Positions 28,555-38,248 of a DNA stretch of 64,000 nt are shown in pieces. The notes under the pieces are model-generated. The model had not been told where the DNA came from. It was given only the letters and a program-made list of their open reading frames with translations, and ran no database searches. The DNA comes from Streptococcus mitis. Lineage in GTDB: Bacteria > Bacillota > Bacilli > Lactobacillales > Streptococcaceae. Both the position numbers and the translations under genes were made by a program. Where the stretch lies: contig NZ_KQ970263.1 of assembly GCF_001579045.1 (NCBI RefSeq), forward strand, positions 57,408-121,407, written 5' to 3'. How positions within the stretch are numbered: position 1 is the stretch's first letter; every line of letters begins with the position of its first letter.

Positions 28555-29358
28555 TTATCCCAAAACCAATTCATCACTAACTAGACTTTGGCCACTATTT
28601 TTCTGGAAGAGATGCATGAGGTCTTCAACCGTCAGATGCTTTTTCTCTTCTCCTTTGACATCCACCACTATCTTGCCCTGATAGAGCATAATGAGACGAT
28701 TTCCGTACTCAATAGCATGGTTCATATCGTGGGTAATCATCAAAGTCGTCAACTGATGGTGTTCCACAATCTTTTGCGTCAAATCCATCACCATTTGACT
28801 CGTTTTCGGGTCAAGTGCCGCAGTATGTTCATCCAAAAGCAAAAGTTTGGGTTTCACCAGAGCTGCCATGACTAGGGTCAAAGCCTGTCTTTGTCCTCCT
28901 GAGAGATATTGAGTATCTACTTTTAAGCGGTTTTCAAGACCAATATTCAACTCCTTCAAGGCCTCTTGGAACTGGATTCTATCCTTCTCCTTCACACCCC
29001 AGCTAAGCCCTCTCTTCTGCCCGCGTCTCAAGGCAATGGCCATATTCTCCTCAATCGTCAAACGAGAAGCTGTTCCCATCTTAGGATCTTGAAAAACACG
29101 GGCGATATCCTTGGCTCTCTTTCTTACACTCAGATTTTTAATGGATTTGCCGGCCAGTAGAAGGTCCCCTTCGTCCACCGATAGATTGCCGGCCAAGATA
29201 TTCATCAAAGTGGATTTCCCTGCTCCATTTCCACCAATCACAGAGATAAAATCTCCCTCTTCAACCTCTAAATCTAATCCTTTGAGGACATGGTTCTCAT
29301 TGACCGTCCCTGCTTCAAATGTTTTGTGAATATTTTCAAGTGTTAACAAACTTGCCAT
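28555..29358 (-). CDS. trpZ: ABC transporter ATPase, tryptophan type
   Basis: 267 residues with Walker A GGNGAGKST, signature LSGGQRQAL, Walker B LLLLDEH and THDMNHAIEYG. The Walker B glutamate is followed by HTAALDP, usual for this branch of single-ATPase uptake systems that pair with BPD_transp_2 permeases. It is third in the operon after the substrate-binding protein and permease. The substrate is inferred from the binding-protein family, which in streptococci is named TrpX. Confidence 0.82.
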   Translation of the reverse strand: MASLLTLENIHKTFEAGTVNENHVLKGLDLEVEEGDFISVIGGNGAGKSTLMNILAGNLSVDEGDLLLAGKSIKNLSVRKRAKDIARVFQDPKMGTASRLTIEENMAIALRRGQKRGLSWGVKEKDRIQFQEALKELNIGLENRLKVDTQYLSGGQRQALTLVMAALVKPKLLLLDEHTAALDPKTSQMVMDLTQKIVEHHQLTTLMITHDMNHAIEYGNRLIMLYQGKIVVDVKGEEKKHLTVEDLMHLFQKNSGQSLVSDELVLG

Positions 29359-29370
29359 AACTTTCTCCTC

Positions 29371-30264
29371 CTATTCATTTCTCAATTTTAGACCACGAAT
29401 CTTTAATCGCTTTTGCAATTCTGGCGCAAATAAAACCAAGGCAAGCAAGATTGCATTAAAGAGACGAACCAGATTTTGATCTAGATTTGGAATTTCATAG
29501 ATATTTAAAATAATCAAACGGTATACAATAGCACCAATTCCGATAGATAACAGGCGACCTCCAATGGTCAAGTCGTGAATCAAGACTTCCGCAATAATGA
29601 CTGCACTCAAACCAACAACGATAGTTCCTGTCCCAGAAGTTACATCCGAAAATCCATCATTTTGGGCAAATAACGAACCACATAGGGCAATCAAACCATT
29701 TGAAATCATGTAACCAACAATCTTCATGGTGTCTACATTGACTCCGTTAGCTTCACTCATCGGAATATTGTCCCCAGTCGAACGCAAGACCAAACCAATC
29801 TCTGTTTTCATCAAAAGAGTCAAGACTAGACAAACAAGTAAGAGACAGACTAAACTGAATGAGAAAACAGCTTCTTCAGTTGTCATTCCCAAGCTAGCCA
29901 ACTGTTTAAAGACAGTTGAAGAATCTCCCAAGGAAAGATTGGGCACACTTCCCATGATTTTAATATTGATCGAATAAAGCCCTGTCAAGGTCACAATCCC
30001 TGTCAAGAGAGCAGGGATTTTCATCTTGGTATGAAGCATTCCTGATACAAGACCTGCTACCATACCTGCAAACAAAGCAAGTAAGGTCGCAATCCAAGGA
30101 TTTGTCCCTGCCTGTATCTGAGATACGACGACAGCCGCCCCCAGTGGAAAGGCTCCTTCAGCAGTCATATCCGCAATATCCAAAATACGGAAAGTCAAGT
30201 AGACCCCAATAGCCATAATCGACCATAGCAAACCTTCTGATAAACTAGATAATACAAAATTCAT
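29371..30264 (-). CDS. trpY: ABC transporter permease, tryptophan type
   Basis: 297 residues with eight to nine spans and the branched-chain-type (BPD_transp_2) features MTAEGAFPLGAAVV, IPALLTGIVTLTGLYSINI and ALCGSLFAQNDGFSDV. It forms the membrane channel for the neighbouring binding protein and ATPase. It lies 12 nt upstream of the ATPase gene and 11 nt downstream of the binding-protein gene, each with an AGGAGG-like site. Confidence 0.84.
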   Translation of the reverse strand: MNFVLSSLSEGLLWSIMAIGVYLTFRILDIADMTAEGAFPLGAAVVVSQIQAGTNPWIATLLALFAGMVAGLVSGMLHTKMKIPALLTGIVTLTGLYSINIKIMGSVPNLSLGDSSTVFKQLASLGMTTEEAVFSFSLVCLLLVCLVLTLLMKTEIGLVLRSTGDNIPMSEANGVNVDTMKIVGYMISNGLIALCGSLFAQNDGFSDVTSGTGTIVVGLSAVIIAEVLIHDLTIGGRLLSIGIGAIVYRLIILNIYEIPNLDQNLVRLFNAILLALVLFAPELQKRLKIRGLKLRNE

Positions 30265-30275
30265 CTTAAACCTCC

Positions 30276-31253
30276 TTATTCCTTGCCTTCTAACTTACTA
30301 ATATCAATTCCCAATGCATCTGCCATTTCTTGATTGGTATGCAATTCCAGTTTTTCAGGCAACTCAACTGCTATATTTTCTGGCTTCTCACCTTTTAAAA
30401 CACGAATCAGCATGCGAGCTGTCTGTCTTCCCAATTCTTCATAATTGGTTCCGTAGTTATACAAGCCACCCACAGCAATCATTTCTGTTGAACCACCAAA
30501 TACTGGAACCTTGTGTTTAATAGAAACCTGCTTGACTGTTTCCATGGTTGACGAAATGATATTATCCGTTGGTACAAAAACCATATCCACCTCTGCCATC
30601 AAGCTTTCTGCAGCCGCCTTGACGTTGTTACTGTCCAAGATTGTTTTTTCAACAACGGTAAAGCCTTTTTCTTCCAAAAGACGCTTAGCTTCATCCTTTT
30701 GGACAACCGAATTGGGCTCACTCTGAGTATAAAGAATTCCAATTGTTTTAGCTTTTGGCAACACTTTCTTTATCAAATTGATTTGGGTTGAAATGGCATC
30801 TGATGACTGATCGCTTGTCCCAGTTACATTGCCCCCAGGATGCTCTCTTGACTCAACCAACTTGGCACTGACAGGATCTGTTACCGCTGAAAAGATAACA
30901 GGTGTCGTTTGTGTTGTATTGGCCAAGCTCTGAGCAGAAGGCGTTGCGATGGCTAGAACGACATCACTAGATTCTGCTAGTTGCTGGGAAATGGTTTTTA
31001 GATTTCGTTGTTCTCCCTGTGCATTTTGCAAATCAATCTCGATATTTTTCCCTTCAACATAGCCTTGCTTGGCCAGCTCATCCACAAAACCTTCTCTAGT
31101 AGCGTCCAAAGATTGATGAGTAATAAACTGCGAAATACCGATACGAAAAACATCTTTTTTCTTATCTGCCTTCAACTGATGCAAACTGATCAGAGAGGTC
31201 AAGAGGATTCCCACTACCAAGAGAGGGGCTAGTAATTTTCGAACAACTTTCAT
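30276..31253 (-). CDS. trpX: ABC transporter substrate-binding protein, TrpX family
   Basis: 325 residues. The N-terminus KVVRKLLAPLLVVGILLTSL is an uncleaved anchor or signal segment; no lipobox cysteine is seen. The rest is the ABC_sub_bind fold (FRIGISQFITHQSLDATREGF, PVIFSAVTDPVSAKLV, HPGGNVTGTSDQSS, TIGILYTQSEPNS, VPVFGGSTEM). Family members are known as TrpX and have been associated with aromatic amino acid binding. It is the first gene of the operon, behind a ~390-nt leader with a terminator-like hairpin. Confidence 0.82.
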   Translation of the reverse strand: MKVVRKLLAPLLVVGILLTSLISLHQLKADKKKDVFRIGISQFITHQSLDATREGFVDELAKQGYVEGKNIEIDLQNAQGEQRNLKTISQQLAESSDVVLAIATPSAQSLANTTQTTPVIFSAVTDPVSAKLVESREHPGGNVTGTSDQSSDAISTQINLIKKVLPKAKTIGILYTQSEPNSVVQKDEAKRLLEEKGFTVVEKTILDSNNVKAAAESLMAEVDMVFVPTDNIISSTMETVKQVSIKHKVPVFGGSTEMIAVGGLYNYGTNYEELGRQTARMLIRVLKGEKPENIAVELPEKLELHTNQEMADALGIDISKLEGKE

Positions 31254-31278
31254 AATGAAACTCCTTCTCAGAAAAGAT

Positions 31279-31386
31279 AATACTCAATGAAAATCAAAGA
31301 GCAAACTAGGAAACTAGCCGCAGGCTGTACTTGAGTACGGCAAGGCGACGTTGACGTGGTTTGAATTTGATTTTCGAAGAGTATAA
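31279..31386 (-). repeat. BOX element (A-C, no B unit)
   Basis: Box C (TAATACTCAATGAAAATC) on the left and box A (TTCGAAGAGTATA) on the right, joined without a B unit. It lies inside the trpX leader, between the terminator-like hairpin and the start codon. Confidence 0.9.
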
Positions 31387-31389
31387 AAC

Positions 31390-31417
31390 AAAAAACCGCC
31401 TAGATAATACCTAAACG
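31390..31417 (-). terminator. Terminator-like hairpin in the trpX leader
   Basis: Minus strand CCGTTTAG pairs with CTAGGCGG (two G-T pairs), followed by six T residues. It lies upstream of trpX, inside its transcript. An upstream segment, CTAAATGG (complement of 31457-31464), can pair with the CCGTTTAG arm, so an antiterminator is possible. No canonical T-box sequence was found. Confidence 0.6.
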
Positions 31418-31440
31418 GATGCTTGAAATAATCTAACAAG

Positions 31441-31506
31441 TTATAACTTAGCTAGTCCATTTAGATATTCATCTATATGGACCACAATCAAAAATCTTAG
31501 CCACAT
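31441..31506 (-). other. Short leader ORF ahead of trpX
   Basis: A 21-codon frame begins ATG-TGG (MWLRFLIVV...) and ends at TAA in 31441-31443. It covers the predicted antiterminator segment, as a ribosome-controlled attenuator would. It has a single Trp codon and no good ribosome site, so translation is uncertain. Confidence 0.3.
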
Positions 31507-31653
31507 AGATACAAACAAATTGCTTGAACTGTTTGCATCCATGGTGACATGTCTACAAACACTATCTAAAGTAGCTAAAGTAAAAGTTTTGATTCATCGT
31601 TACAGCTTGTTTCTTATTCATTTCTTTTTCTGCTTTCTTTTTTGATGTTTCCT

Positions 31654-31682
31654 ATCTTACCACCTTTTTCATTAGCTGTCAA
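31654..31682 (-). promoter_or_regulatory. trpX operon promoter
   Basis: Minus strand TTGACA (31677-31682), a 17-bp spacer, TAAGAT (31654-31659). It would give a ~390-nt leader before trpX. Between it and the LysR gene (31683-31851) I see nothing else recognisable. Confidence 0.75.
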
Positions 31683-31851
31683 GAATATTTCAGAATTTTT
31701 TAAAATTTTTCGAAAATTCTTTCAAAGTTTTTCTATCTCTGTTTCAAACTAATAACAAAGTCCGTCTAAACTCAGAAAGTATGATGCGAAATTTCAATTT
31801 TATACATTAATACTAACTAGTTTCTAGATACACAAGTCATCTTTTTAAGAG

Positions 31852-32727
31852 TCAAAAATTTACTTTATTTTGTTCAAAAACAATAAATTCCTTAAATTTA
31901 TTTTTGAAAAGTTCAATAGCTTCCGAATTTTTTCTAGTCATTATGTAAGTAAAGGATAGTGGAATAGAAATTTCTTCTGGTATTCGAGTAGCAATATTAG
32001 GATTTAAAGTCATTTTAAGGTATAGAGGAAGATAAGATATTCCTTGTCCCATTTCAATCAATTTCTCAGTTACTGCTATATCCTTTATAGAAACAAATTG
32101 AGATTCCGGAACAATTTCAGAAATTTCTTGTTTTACTTTATTCCAATAAACAGGATGATTATCTGATAAAATCTTATATTTTTGAAATAACTCCACCTCA
32201 GTTAGTTGAGAATCATTTTTGGGATAAAAAAGAGCAATTTTACCCTCACAAATTTTTTCTGAATTAATCTTTGTAGTATAAGGTTCTTCCCTAGCTATCC
32301 CAATATCAAATTGATTATTTTCAATTTCTCGAGCAATATCATTTTGTAAAACTGTAATTGAAATACCTACAGATGGTTGTTCTTCAAAAAATTCTGGAAG
32401 AAATTTCGGTAACAGATAGGTAGCTATGTAAGGTGAAACTGCGATGTTTAAATGTGTTTCCAACTTTTTATTTTTTAACTGTATTTTTTTAATCCCATCT
32501 TCATATGTCGCAATTATTTTTTTTACGATAGGGATAAATTCTCGTCCTGTTGGAGTCAGAGTTAAATTTCTTCCAACTGTTTCAAATAAATTTACTTGCA
32601 AGTGTTTTTCGAGTTTTTTTATTTGCTGGTGAAGTGTTGGTTCCGTTAAAAATAATTCTTCGCTTGCTCTATGATAGTTGAGGTGTTTAGATAATACTAA
32701 GAATGTATAATACCAATCTAAATTCAT
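31852..32727 (-). CDS. LysR family transcriptional regulator
   Basis: 291 residues. The N-terminal LysR helix-turn-helix is WYYTFLVLSKHLNYHRASEELFLTEPTLHQQIKKLEKHLQ in pattern, followed by the effector-binding periplasmic-protein-like domain (LNIAVSPYIATYLLPKFLPEF, FDIGIAREE). It is divergent from a PEBP-family gene and shares a 27-bp inverted repeat with it, so it probably controls that gene. The low GC and isolated position suggest an accessory pair. The effector is unknown. Confidence 0.88.
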   Translation of the reverse strand: MNLDWYYTFLVLSKHLNYHRASEELFLTEPTLHQQIKKLEKHLQVNLFETVGRNLTLTPTGREFIPIVKKIIATYEDGIKKIQLKNKKLETHLNIAVSPYIATYLLPKFLPEFFEEQPSVGISITVLQNDIAREIENNQFDIGIAREEPYTTKINSEKICEGKIALFYPKNDSQLTEVELFQKYKILSDNHPVYWNKVKQEISEIVPESQFVSIKDIAVTEKLIEMGQGISYLPLYLKMTLNPNIATRIPEEISIPLSFTYIMTRKNSEAIELFKNKFKEFIVFEQNKVNF

Positions 32728-32766
32728 TATCTCCTCTCCTTCCTAAAATAATATTTAATGAATTAT

Positions 32767-32793
32767 TAACTTTTTCCAAATTTTAAAAAGTTA
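32767..32793. promoter_or_regulatory. Inverted repeat between LysR and PEBP genes
   Basis: TAACTTTTT (32767-32775) and AAAAAGTTA (32785-32793) are perfect 9-bp arms around 9 bp. It is placed as expected for a LysR-type binding site in the shared intergenic region. Confidence 0.55.
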
Positions 32794-32850
32794 GTATTTA
32801 TTATATCATAGAATCAAGAATAATTTATTCGATTACATGAAAGGAGCAAT

Positions 32851-33369
32851 ATGATGAAAATTAATATACCTTTTAACCAGAACTTATTGCCTAAACGATT
32901 TGGAAAAGAAGCAGATTGTACCGACATTATTAAGGGAAATCCTATACGCTCTTTCCCTTTTGAAATTAGCGAATTACCAGAAGGGACAAAATATATAGCT
33001 ATTACTTTAATTGATTATGATGCGATTCCAGTTTGTTCATTCCCTTGGATTCACTGGCTTGCTACGGATATAGAAGTTAAAAATAATACAGTCATTATTC
33101 CTGAAAATTACAGTCTAGATTATAAAGACTCTATTGCGCAAGGGAAAAATAGTTTCGCAAGTCCTCTATTGGAAACTGATTTTTCTGAAATTGATTCTAT
33201 GTTTGTTGGACCAACTCCTCCTGATAAAGATCATCGATATACGCTAGAAGTGTTCGCTCTAGCTACTAAAACAGATTTGAAAAATGGATTCTACTATAAT
33301 GAACTATTAGATGCGCTCTCTTCAATTTCCTTAGAGAAAACTAGTACAGTTGTTATTGGTCAATTTTAA
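32851..33369 (+). CDS. YbhB/YbcL family (PEBP-like) protein
   Basis: 172 residues of the bacterial Raf-kinase-inhibitor-like family: AITLIDYDAIPVCSFPWIHWLAT resembles the D-x-D-A-P ... HW core, followed by FVGPTPPDKDHRYTLEVFAL, which matches GPxPPxGxHRY. The family's biochemical role is unclear; some bind phospholipids or inhibit proteases. AAGGAG precedes paired ATG codons. It is divergent from a LysR regulator. No signal peptide is seen, so it is cytoplasmic. Confidence 0.86.
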   Translation: MMKINIPFNQNLLPKRFGKEADCTDIIKGNPIRSFPFEISELPEGTKYIAITLIDYDAIPVCSFPWIHWLATDIEVKNNTVIIPENYSLDYKDSIAQGKNSFASPLLETDFSEIDSMFVGPTPPDKDHRYTLEVFALATKTDLKNGFYYNELLDALSSISLEKTSTVVIGQF

Positions 33370-33548
33370 ATAAAAATATGGGATAAACAATTGTATAATA
33401 GTTGGAAACAGATACAGATTATCAAATAAGATGATTATAAGCAATTGATAGTAACTTATTAGAATTTGATATTCACTTCACTAATCTAACATACTCCAAT
33501 TTCTAAAATTCTCTATACATAAGTTTGAAGCTATAGAAAAACTCAAGC

Positions 33549-33575
33549 TTATACTCAATGAAAATCAAAGAGTAT
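33549..33575 (-). repeat. Truncated BOX C fragment
   Basis: TATACTCAATGAAAATCAAAG followed by AGTAT only; the rest of box C, B and A is missing. Confidence 0.7.
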
Positions 33576-33605
33576 TAGGAGAAATTCATCAAATCTTTAC
33601 ATAAT

Positions 33606-33653
33606 AAAAACGGATAATATCAAGCTAACCTACATCTGATATTATCCGTTTTT
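33606..33653. terminator. Hairpin-family terminator after the PEBP gene
   Basis: AAAAACGGATAATATCA and TGATATTATCCGTTTTT form a 17-bp stem with a ~14-nt loop, A run and T run on either side. It is one of four related hairpins in the window (also 47021-47066, 49833-49878, 53831-53886). Confidence 0.88.
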
Positions 33654-33699
33654 ATCATTTTAAAATTTTTAAACCTATCTCTTTTAAGGATAGAAAAAA

Positions 33700-33742
33700 G
33701 GTTTATAATTTCCATAAAAGTTGACATGGAAATTATAAAACC
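33700..33742 (-). terminator. Terminator of the ami operon
   Basis: Minus strand GGTTTTATAATTTCCAT pairs with ATGGAAATTATAAACC and is followed by six T residues. It lies 4 nt past the amiF stop. Confidence 0.9.
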
Positions 33743-33746
33743 AATA

Positions 33747-34673
33747 TTAGTTTAATCCTTGTTGATAACGTGCCAATTCAGCTTGGTTAGCCCAAACATA
33801 GTGACCTGGACGGATTTCTACCATAGATGGCTTATCAGTCTCATAGTCGTGTTGACTTGGGTCGTAAACCTTCAAGACCTTCTTGCGTTCCAAGATTGGG
33901 TCTGGAATCGGTACTGCTGAAAGCAAGGCTTGAGTATATGGGTGAATTGGATTGTTAAACAGTTCTTCTGTTTCTGCAACCTCTACAATAACACCCTTGT
34001 AAATAACTGCGATACGATCTGAAATAAAGCGAACGACAGACAAGTCATGGGCGATAAAGAGATAGGTCAAACCGAGCTCTTTTTGGAATTTTTTAAGCAA
34101 GTTCAAGACTTGGGCACGTACAGAAACGTCCAAGGCTGAAATGGGCTCATCCGCAATAACAAAATCTGGTTGCATGACCAAGGCACGGGCAATACCGATA
34201 CGTTGACGTTGACCACCTGAGAACTCATGAGGGTAACGAGTCAAGTGCTCAGCAAGAAGCCCCACTTCACGGATAATATTTTTAACTTTCTCTTTACGTT
34301 CTTCTTCATCTTTGAACAGATGATGATTATAAAGACCTTCAGAAATAATATAATCAACAGTCGCACGTTCATTCAAACTTGCCGCAGGATCTTGGAAAAT
34401 CATCTGGATACGACGAATCAATTCCGCAGCTTGTTCACGCGATTTCTTACCATTAATCTTTTGACCTTCAAAAATGATATCTCCATTACTTGTATCATTG
34501 AGACCGATTATCGCACGACCAATAGTTGTTTTCCCACTTCCTGACTCACCTACAAGCGAGAACGTTTCTCCCTTGTTGATAAAGAAGTTAGCATTTTTAA
34601 CCGCGACAAACTTCTTACTTCCTTCACCGAAGGAAATTTCTAAATCTTTGATTTCTACTAATTTTTCAGACAT
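33747..34673 (-). CDS. amiF: Oligopeptide ABC transporter ATPase AmiF
   Basis: 308 residues from ATG 34671-34673 (GAAGGA just upstream, pneumococcal length); the longer frame overlaps amiE without need. Walker [10 protein letters not shown], signature [15 protein letters not shown], Walker B FVIADEP, and the oligopeptide-type C-terminal extension ([16 protein letters not shown]). It works with AmiE to energise AmiCD. It is the last gene of the ami operon, starting 10 nt past the amiE stop. Confidence 0.97.
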   Translation of the reverse strand: MSEKLVEIKDLEISFGEGSKKFVAVKNANFFINKGETFSLVGESGSGKTTIGRAIIGLNDTSNGDIIFEGQKINGKKSREQAAELIRRIQMIFQDPAASLNERATVDYIISEGLYNHHLFKDEEERKEKVKNIIREVGLLAEHLTRYPHEFSGGQRQRIGIARALVMQPDFVIADEPISALDVSVRAQVLNLLKKFQKELGLTYLFIAHDLSVVRFISDRIAVIYKGVIVEVAETEELFNNPIHPYTQALLSAVPIPDPILERKKVLKVYDPSQHDYETDKPSMVEIRPGHYVWANQAELARYQQGLN

Positions 34674-34683
34674 TTCCTTCCTC

Positions 34684-35751
34684 CTAGTCAGCCAGATGGG
34701 CAAATCCCATTTTTTCACGAATCTTATCATGGAGATTTGCAATCACAGCTGGTTTTTCTACTTTTGGAGCATCCTCATGAAGAAGCCAAGTTTTAGCCCA
34801 ATGTGTCTCTGATACTGAGAATTGAGGAGCTTTTTGTTCGAAGTCAATCTGCATTGCATAGTCAGAACGCAAGGCAAAGGCATCCCCTTTCAGGTCAGTA
34901 TAAAGTGACGGAGGTGTTCCTGGGATTGAGTAAAGATCCCCTTTATCATCAGCAAGCTGAGGCAAGCTAGACAAGAGACTCCATGTATATGGATGGCGAG
35001 GGTCATAGAAGACTTCCTCAACCGTTCCATACTCAACGATTTCTCCTGCATACATAACCGCTACCTTATCCGCAATACTTGCTACCACACCAAGGTCGTG
35101 GGTGATAAAGATTGTTGTGAAATGATACTCGTTTTGTAAAGATTTGAGCAAATCAATAATCTGAGCTTGAATAGTCACATCCAAGGCAGTTGTTGGCTCA
35201 TCACAGATCAAGACATCAGGTCGGCAGGCAAGAGCAATAGCAATAACGATACGTTGACGCATTCCTCCAGAATATTGGAATGGGTATTCATCAAAACGTC
35301 TATCTGCATCTGGAATCCCAACCTTATTCATGTAGTCAATGGCCAATTCTTTCGCTTCTTTAGCTGTTTTGCCTTGGTGTTTTACAATCACTTCTGTAAT
35401 CTGACTACCAATTGTTTTAATTGGGTCCAAACTAGTCATTGGGTCCTGGAAGATAGTCGCAATCTTAGCACCACGAATTTGTTCCCAATCCTTGTGAGAA
35501 GATAAAGCTGTCAAATCTTGACCACGGTAGTCAATGCTTCCTTGGGCAATGCGACCATTTTCTTCAAGCATACCTGTGAAGGTCTTTGTCAAAACAGATT
35601 TTCCTGATCCTGACTCACCTACCAAGGCCAATACTTCTCCTTCAACTAGTTCAAGAGAAACACCGCGAATGGCTGTCAATACTTTGTCACGAACGTCAAA
35701 TTCCACGACAATATCGCGAGCAGTCAAAATTACATTTTTTTCTTTTGTCAT
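34684..35751 (-). CDS. amiE: Oligopeptide ABC transporter ATPase AmiE
   Basis: 355 residues with Walker [10 protein letters not shown], signature [15 protein letters not shown], Walker B VLICDEP and [20 protein letters not shown], plus the C-terminal oligopeptide/dipeptide domain ([24 protein letters not shown]). It forms the nucleotide-binding pair with AmiF. The start has AGGAG just before. It lies 8 nt after amiD. Confidence 0.97.
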   Translation of the reverse strand: MTKEKNVILTARDIVVEFDVRDKVLTAIRGVSLELVEGEVLALVGESGSGKSVLTKTFTGMLEENGRIAQGSIDYRGQDLTALSSHKDWEQIRGAKIATIFQDPMTSLDPIKTIGSQITEVIVKHQGKTAKEAKELAIDYMNKVGIPDADRRFDEYPFQYSGGMRQRIVIAIALACRPDVLICDEPTTALDVTIQAQIIDLLKSLQNEYHFTTIFITHDLGVVASIADKVAVMYAGEIVEYGTVEEVFYDPRHPYTWSLLSSLPQLADDKGDLYSIPGTPPSLYTDLKGDAFALRSDYAMQIDFEQKAPQFSVSETHWAKTWLLHEDAPKVEKPAVIANLHDKIREKMGFAHLAD

Positions 35752-35759
35752 TTCTACTC

Positions 35760-36686
35760 CTATCTATGTGTACGTGGATCACTAGCATCCGCTAAGTTTT
35801 GACCAACTACGAAAAGGGATAAGGATACCAAGACAAGGGTTGTCAATGGAATCCAGAACAAGTAAGCATTGGTTGTTACGTTTTGTGAATAATCCGAAAT
35901 CAAACGACCCAAACTTGGCACTGTAATCGGTAATCCAAGACCAAAGAAAGACAAGAAGGCTTCGTATGAGATAAAGCTTGGAAGCATTTGGGTCATGGTT
36001 GTCACAATAACAGATACCAATTGAGGCATGATGTTTTTAGCAACAATCTTCAAGGTTGGTGTTCCCAGAGTACGTGACGCCAAGTTGTATTCCAAGTCAC
36101 GATAACGCAAGATTTGCACACGAATCATGAAGGCAATCCCAATCCATGTTGTTACACTCATGGCAAAAATCAGATTCCAGAATCCAGCTCCGATTGAGTA
36201 AGTCAAGACAATGACAATCAAGAGAGATGGGATGTTTGAGATGACGTTATAAACTTCCATCATCACACGGTCAACTGATTTTGAAATTCCCCAAATACCA
36301 CCGACAAAAACACCGATAACCAAGTTAATCACTGTCGCAATCACAGAAATGAGGATAGAGTTACGAGCTCCGAACCAGACACCGTCAAAGAGAGATTTAC
36401 CATTACTGTCTGTACCGAACCAATGCTCAGCATTTGGCTTGATATAACGAGCACTAAAGTCGTTTACCTTGCTGACATCATTGAAATCAAACTTAGAAAA
36501 CATTGGGTAGATGAAACTCATCAAAATGATGGCTACCAAGATTCCCAACATGACTACAGTTGATTTTTTCTTCATAAATTGTCTAAACACTGATTTCCAG
36601 TAAGAATAGGCTGGCGCATCAATGGCTTCAGAGGCAAAATCGTCACGTTTTACGAACTGAAATTTTTCTTTATCGATTGTAGACAT
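35760..36686 (-). CDS. amiD: Oligopeptide ABC transporter permease AmiD
   Basis: 308 residues, N-terminal soluble stretch of ~30, then six spans typical of OppC-like permeases ([21 protein letters not shown]) and the EAA-type loop [24 protein letters not shown]. It pairs with AmiC to form the peptide channel. Its ATG overlaps the stop of amiC by 1 nt. Confidence 0.97.
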   Translation of the reverse strand: MSTIDKEKFQFVKRDDFASEAIDAPAYSYWKSVFRQFMKKKSTVVMLGILVAIILMSFIYPMFSKFDFNDVSKVNDFSARYIKPNAEHWFGTDSNGKSLFDGVWFGARNSILISVIATVINLVIGVFVGGIWGISKSVDRVMMEVYNVISNIPSLLIVIVLTYSIGAGFWNLIFAMSVTTWIGIAFMIRVQILRYRDLEYNLASRTLGTPTLKIVAKNIMPQLVSVIVTTMTQMLPSFISYEAFLSFFGLGLPITVPSLGRLISDYSQNVTTNAYLFWIPLTTLVLVSLSLFVVGQNLADASDPRTHR

Positions 36687-38182
36687 TATTTGCCTCCTTT
36701 CTCAGTCAATTTAATACGTGGGTCAATAATGGTCATCCAAATATCTCCCAAAAGAAGTGAGAAGATAGAAATACATGTAAAGATGAAGACAAGACCAACG
36801 ACCATAGAGTTATTAGATGCTTTTACAGAGTCAATCAACATTTTACCCATACCCGGGAAAGCGAAGACTGTTTCAGTAAGGGTTGCACCACCGATAACCC
36901 CGATAACGGCACCAGGAATTCCTGAAACCAATGGAACCATGGCATTTTTAAAGATGTGTTTGTTTGAAATTTCTTTTTCAGACAAACCTTTTGCACGAGC
37001 AAAACGAACAAAGTCCTGTGACTGTAAGTCAATCATATAACGACGAATCCAAATAGCTGTATAAGGAGCCCCCAACAAACCAAGGATAACTGCTGGTAAA
37101 ACGTAAGAACGCCAATCTCCAGCTCCCAGGATAGGGAATGAATCTGGAAGACCAATTGATGATCCAATCAAACGAACGATGTAAACCAAGGCAATCGTTG
37201 GAAGAGCCATCAAGAAGGTCAAAGCACCTGTCGAAAAGCTATCAATCCAAGTGTTCTTGAAACGAGCCATGGCTGAACCAAGCGGCACGGCAATCGCATA
37301 AGAAATCACCAAACCAATCAATCCAGCGACAGCAGAGCTGGTAATCATAGAAGGATATTGGTAGTTGCTTTCAGTAGCTGTATAAGGATCATCTTTCCCA
37401 TAGTTAGCTACTTCACGAGAATCAGCCTGACTAGGTGATTTATAGGTTCTTGAGTAAATATTTACAGAAGAAGTTTTCTTACCTGTTGGGAATTGAACTT
37501 GAGATGTTTTTGTTTGCCCTTGTCCTTGAGTAATAACCTGTAAAACAGGGCTATTAGCATAGGTTGGATAAGAGTCACCTAAATTAATGTTCACAAAGTT
37601 TTGATGCACAAATGGGAACTGACTATTGAAGTACAAGAGATATTTATGTTTAGTTCCTGAACCAACCAATGACCATCCGATCGCTGGATCGTTTTCAAAA
37701 CGAAGGTAACGTTTCAAGTCTGGATTTTCAGGGTCTTGAATTTTATTAGTATGGTCAATGTCAATCAAGTTAGCATAGAAGTGAAAAACACGTTCAAAAA
37801 TTGGAATTTCACGAGTCGCATAGAATTGACCGCTTTCAGTAAATTCTCCCAAGGTCCAACCATGACCGATTTGTTTGATGTATTTTTCATAGATAGCCTT
37901 GTTGGTATCATTAGCTTCAACTGTTACAGAGGCATCCATCTGGCTAGCTTTTTCTTGCAACTCTTTGGTATCGTAGTACTCGATATAACCCATACGCTCA
38001 TAAACGGTATTCTCATAGTTATCACGTTTATCAGCAGTTGTCGCAATCTTGTTATAGTTGGTATCCTGTTTGAAAATCAATTTTCGAGGAACCATTGTAT
38101 AGATAATCGTGTAGGTCAAGGTTGTTACTAAGAAGATAGAAACCAATGACCGCAAAACACGCATAAAAATATATTTTTTCAT
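36686..38182 (-). CDS. amiC: Oligopeptide ABC transporter permease AmiC
   Basis: 498 residues. After the first span ([20 protein letters not shown]) there is a ~220-residue extracellular insertion, typical of streptococcal AmiC, then five spans with the EAA loop [20 protein letters not shown]. It is half of the peptide channel that takes up nutrients and signalling peptides, including Rgg and Phr pheromones. It follows amiA by 66 nt. Confidence 0.97.
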   Translation of the reverse strand: MKKYIFMRVLRSLVSIFLVTTLTYTIIYTMVPRKLIFKQDTNYNKIATTADKRDNYENTVYERMGYIEYYDTKELQEKASQMDASVTVEANDTNKAIYEKYIKQIGHGWTLGEFTESGQFYATREIPIFERVFHFYANLIDIDHTNKIQDPENPDLKRYLRFENDPAIGWSLVGSGTKHKYLLYFNSQFPFVHQNFVNINLGDSYPTYANSPVLQVITQGQGQTKTSQVQFPTGKKTSSVNIYSRTYKSPSQADSREVANYGKDDPYTATESNYQYPSMITSSAVAGLIGLVISYAIAVPLGSAMARFKNTWIDSFSTGALTFLMALPTIALVYIVRLIGSSIGLPDSFPILGAGDWRSYVLPAVILGLLGAPYTAIWIRRYMIDLQSQDFVRFARAKGLSEKEISNKHIFKNAMVPLVSGIPGAVIGVIGGATLTETVFAFPGMGKMLIDSVKASNNSMVVGLVFIFTCISIFSLLLGDIWMTIIDPRIKLTEKGGK

Positions 38183-38248
38183 ATCATTTCCTTTAAAAAT
38201 CCCAAAAGAACCTTCTCCTCATGGAGAGAAAGTTCTATTGAAAATTAT

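Noticed and set aside
31254-31682. T-box riboswitch ahead of trpX
   Set aside because: The canonical AGGGTGGNACCGCG core is not present on the minus strand, so only a generic attenuator-like leader is claimed.
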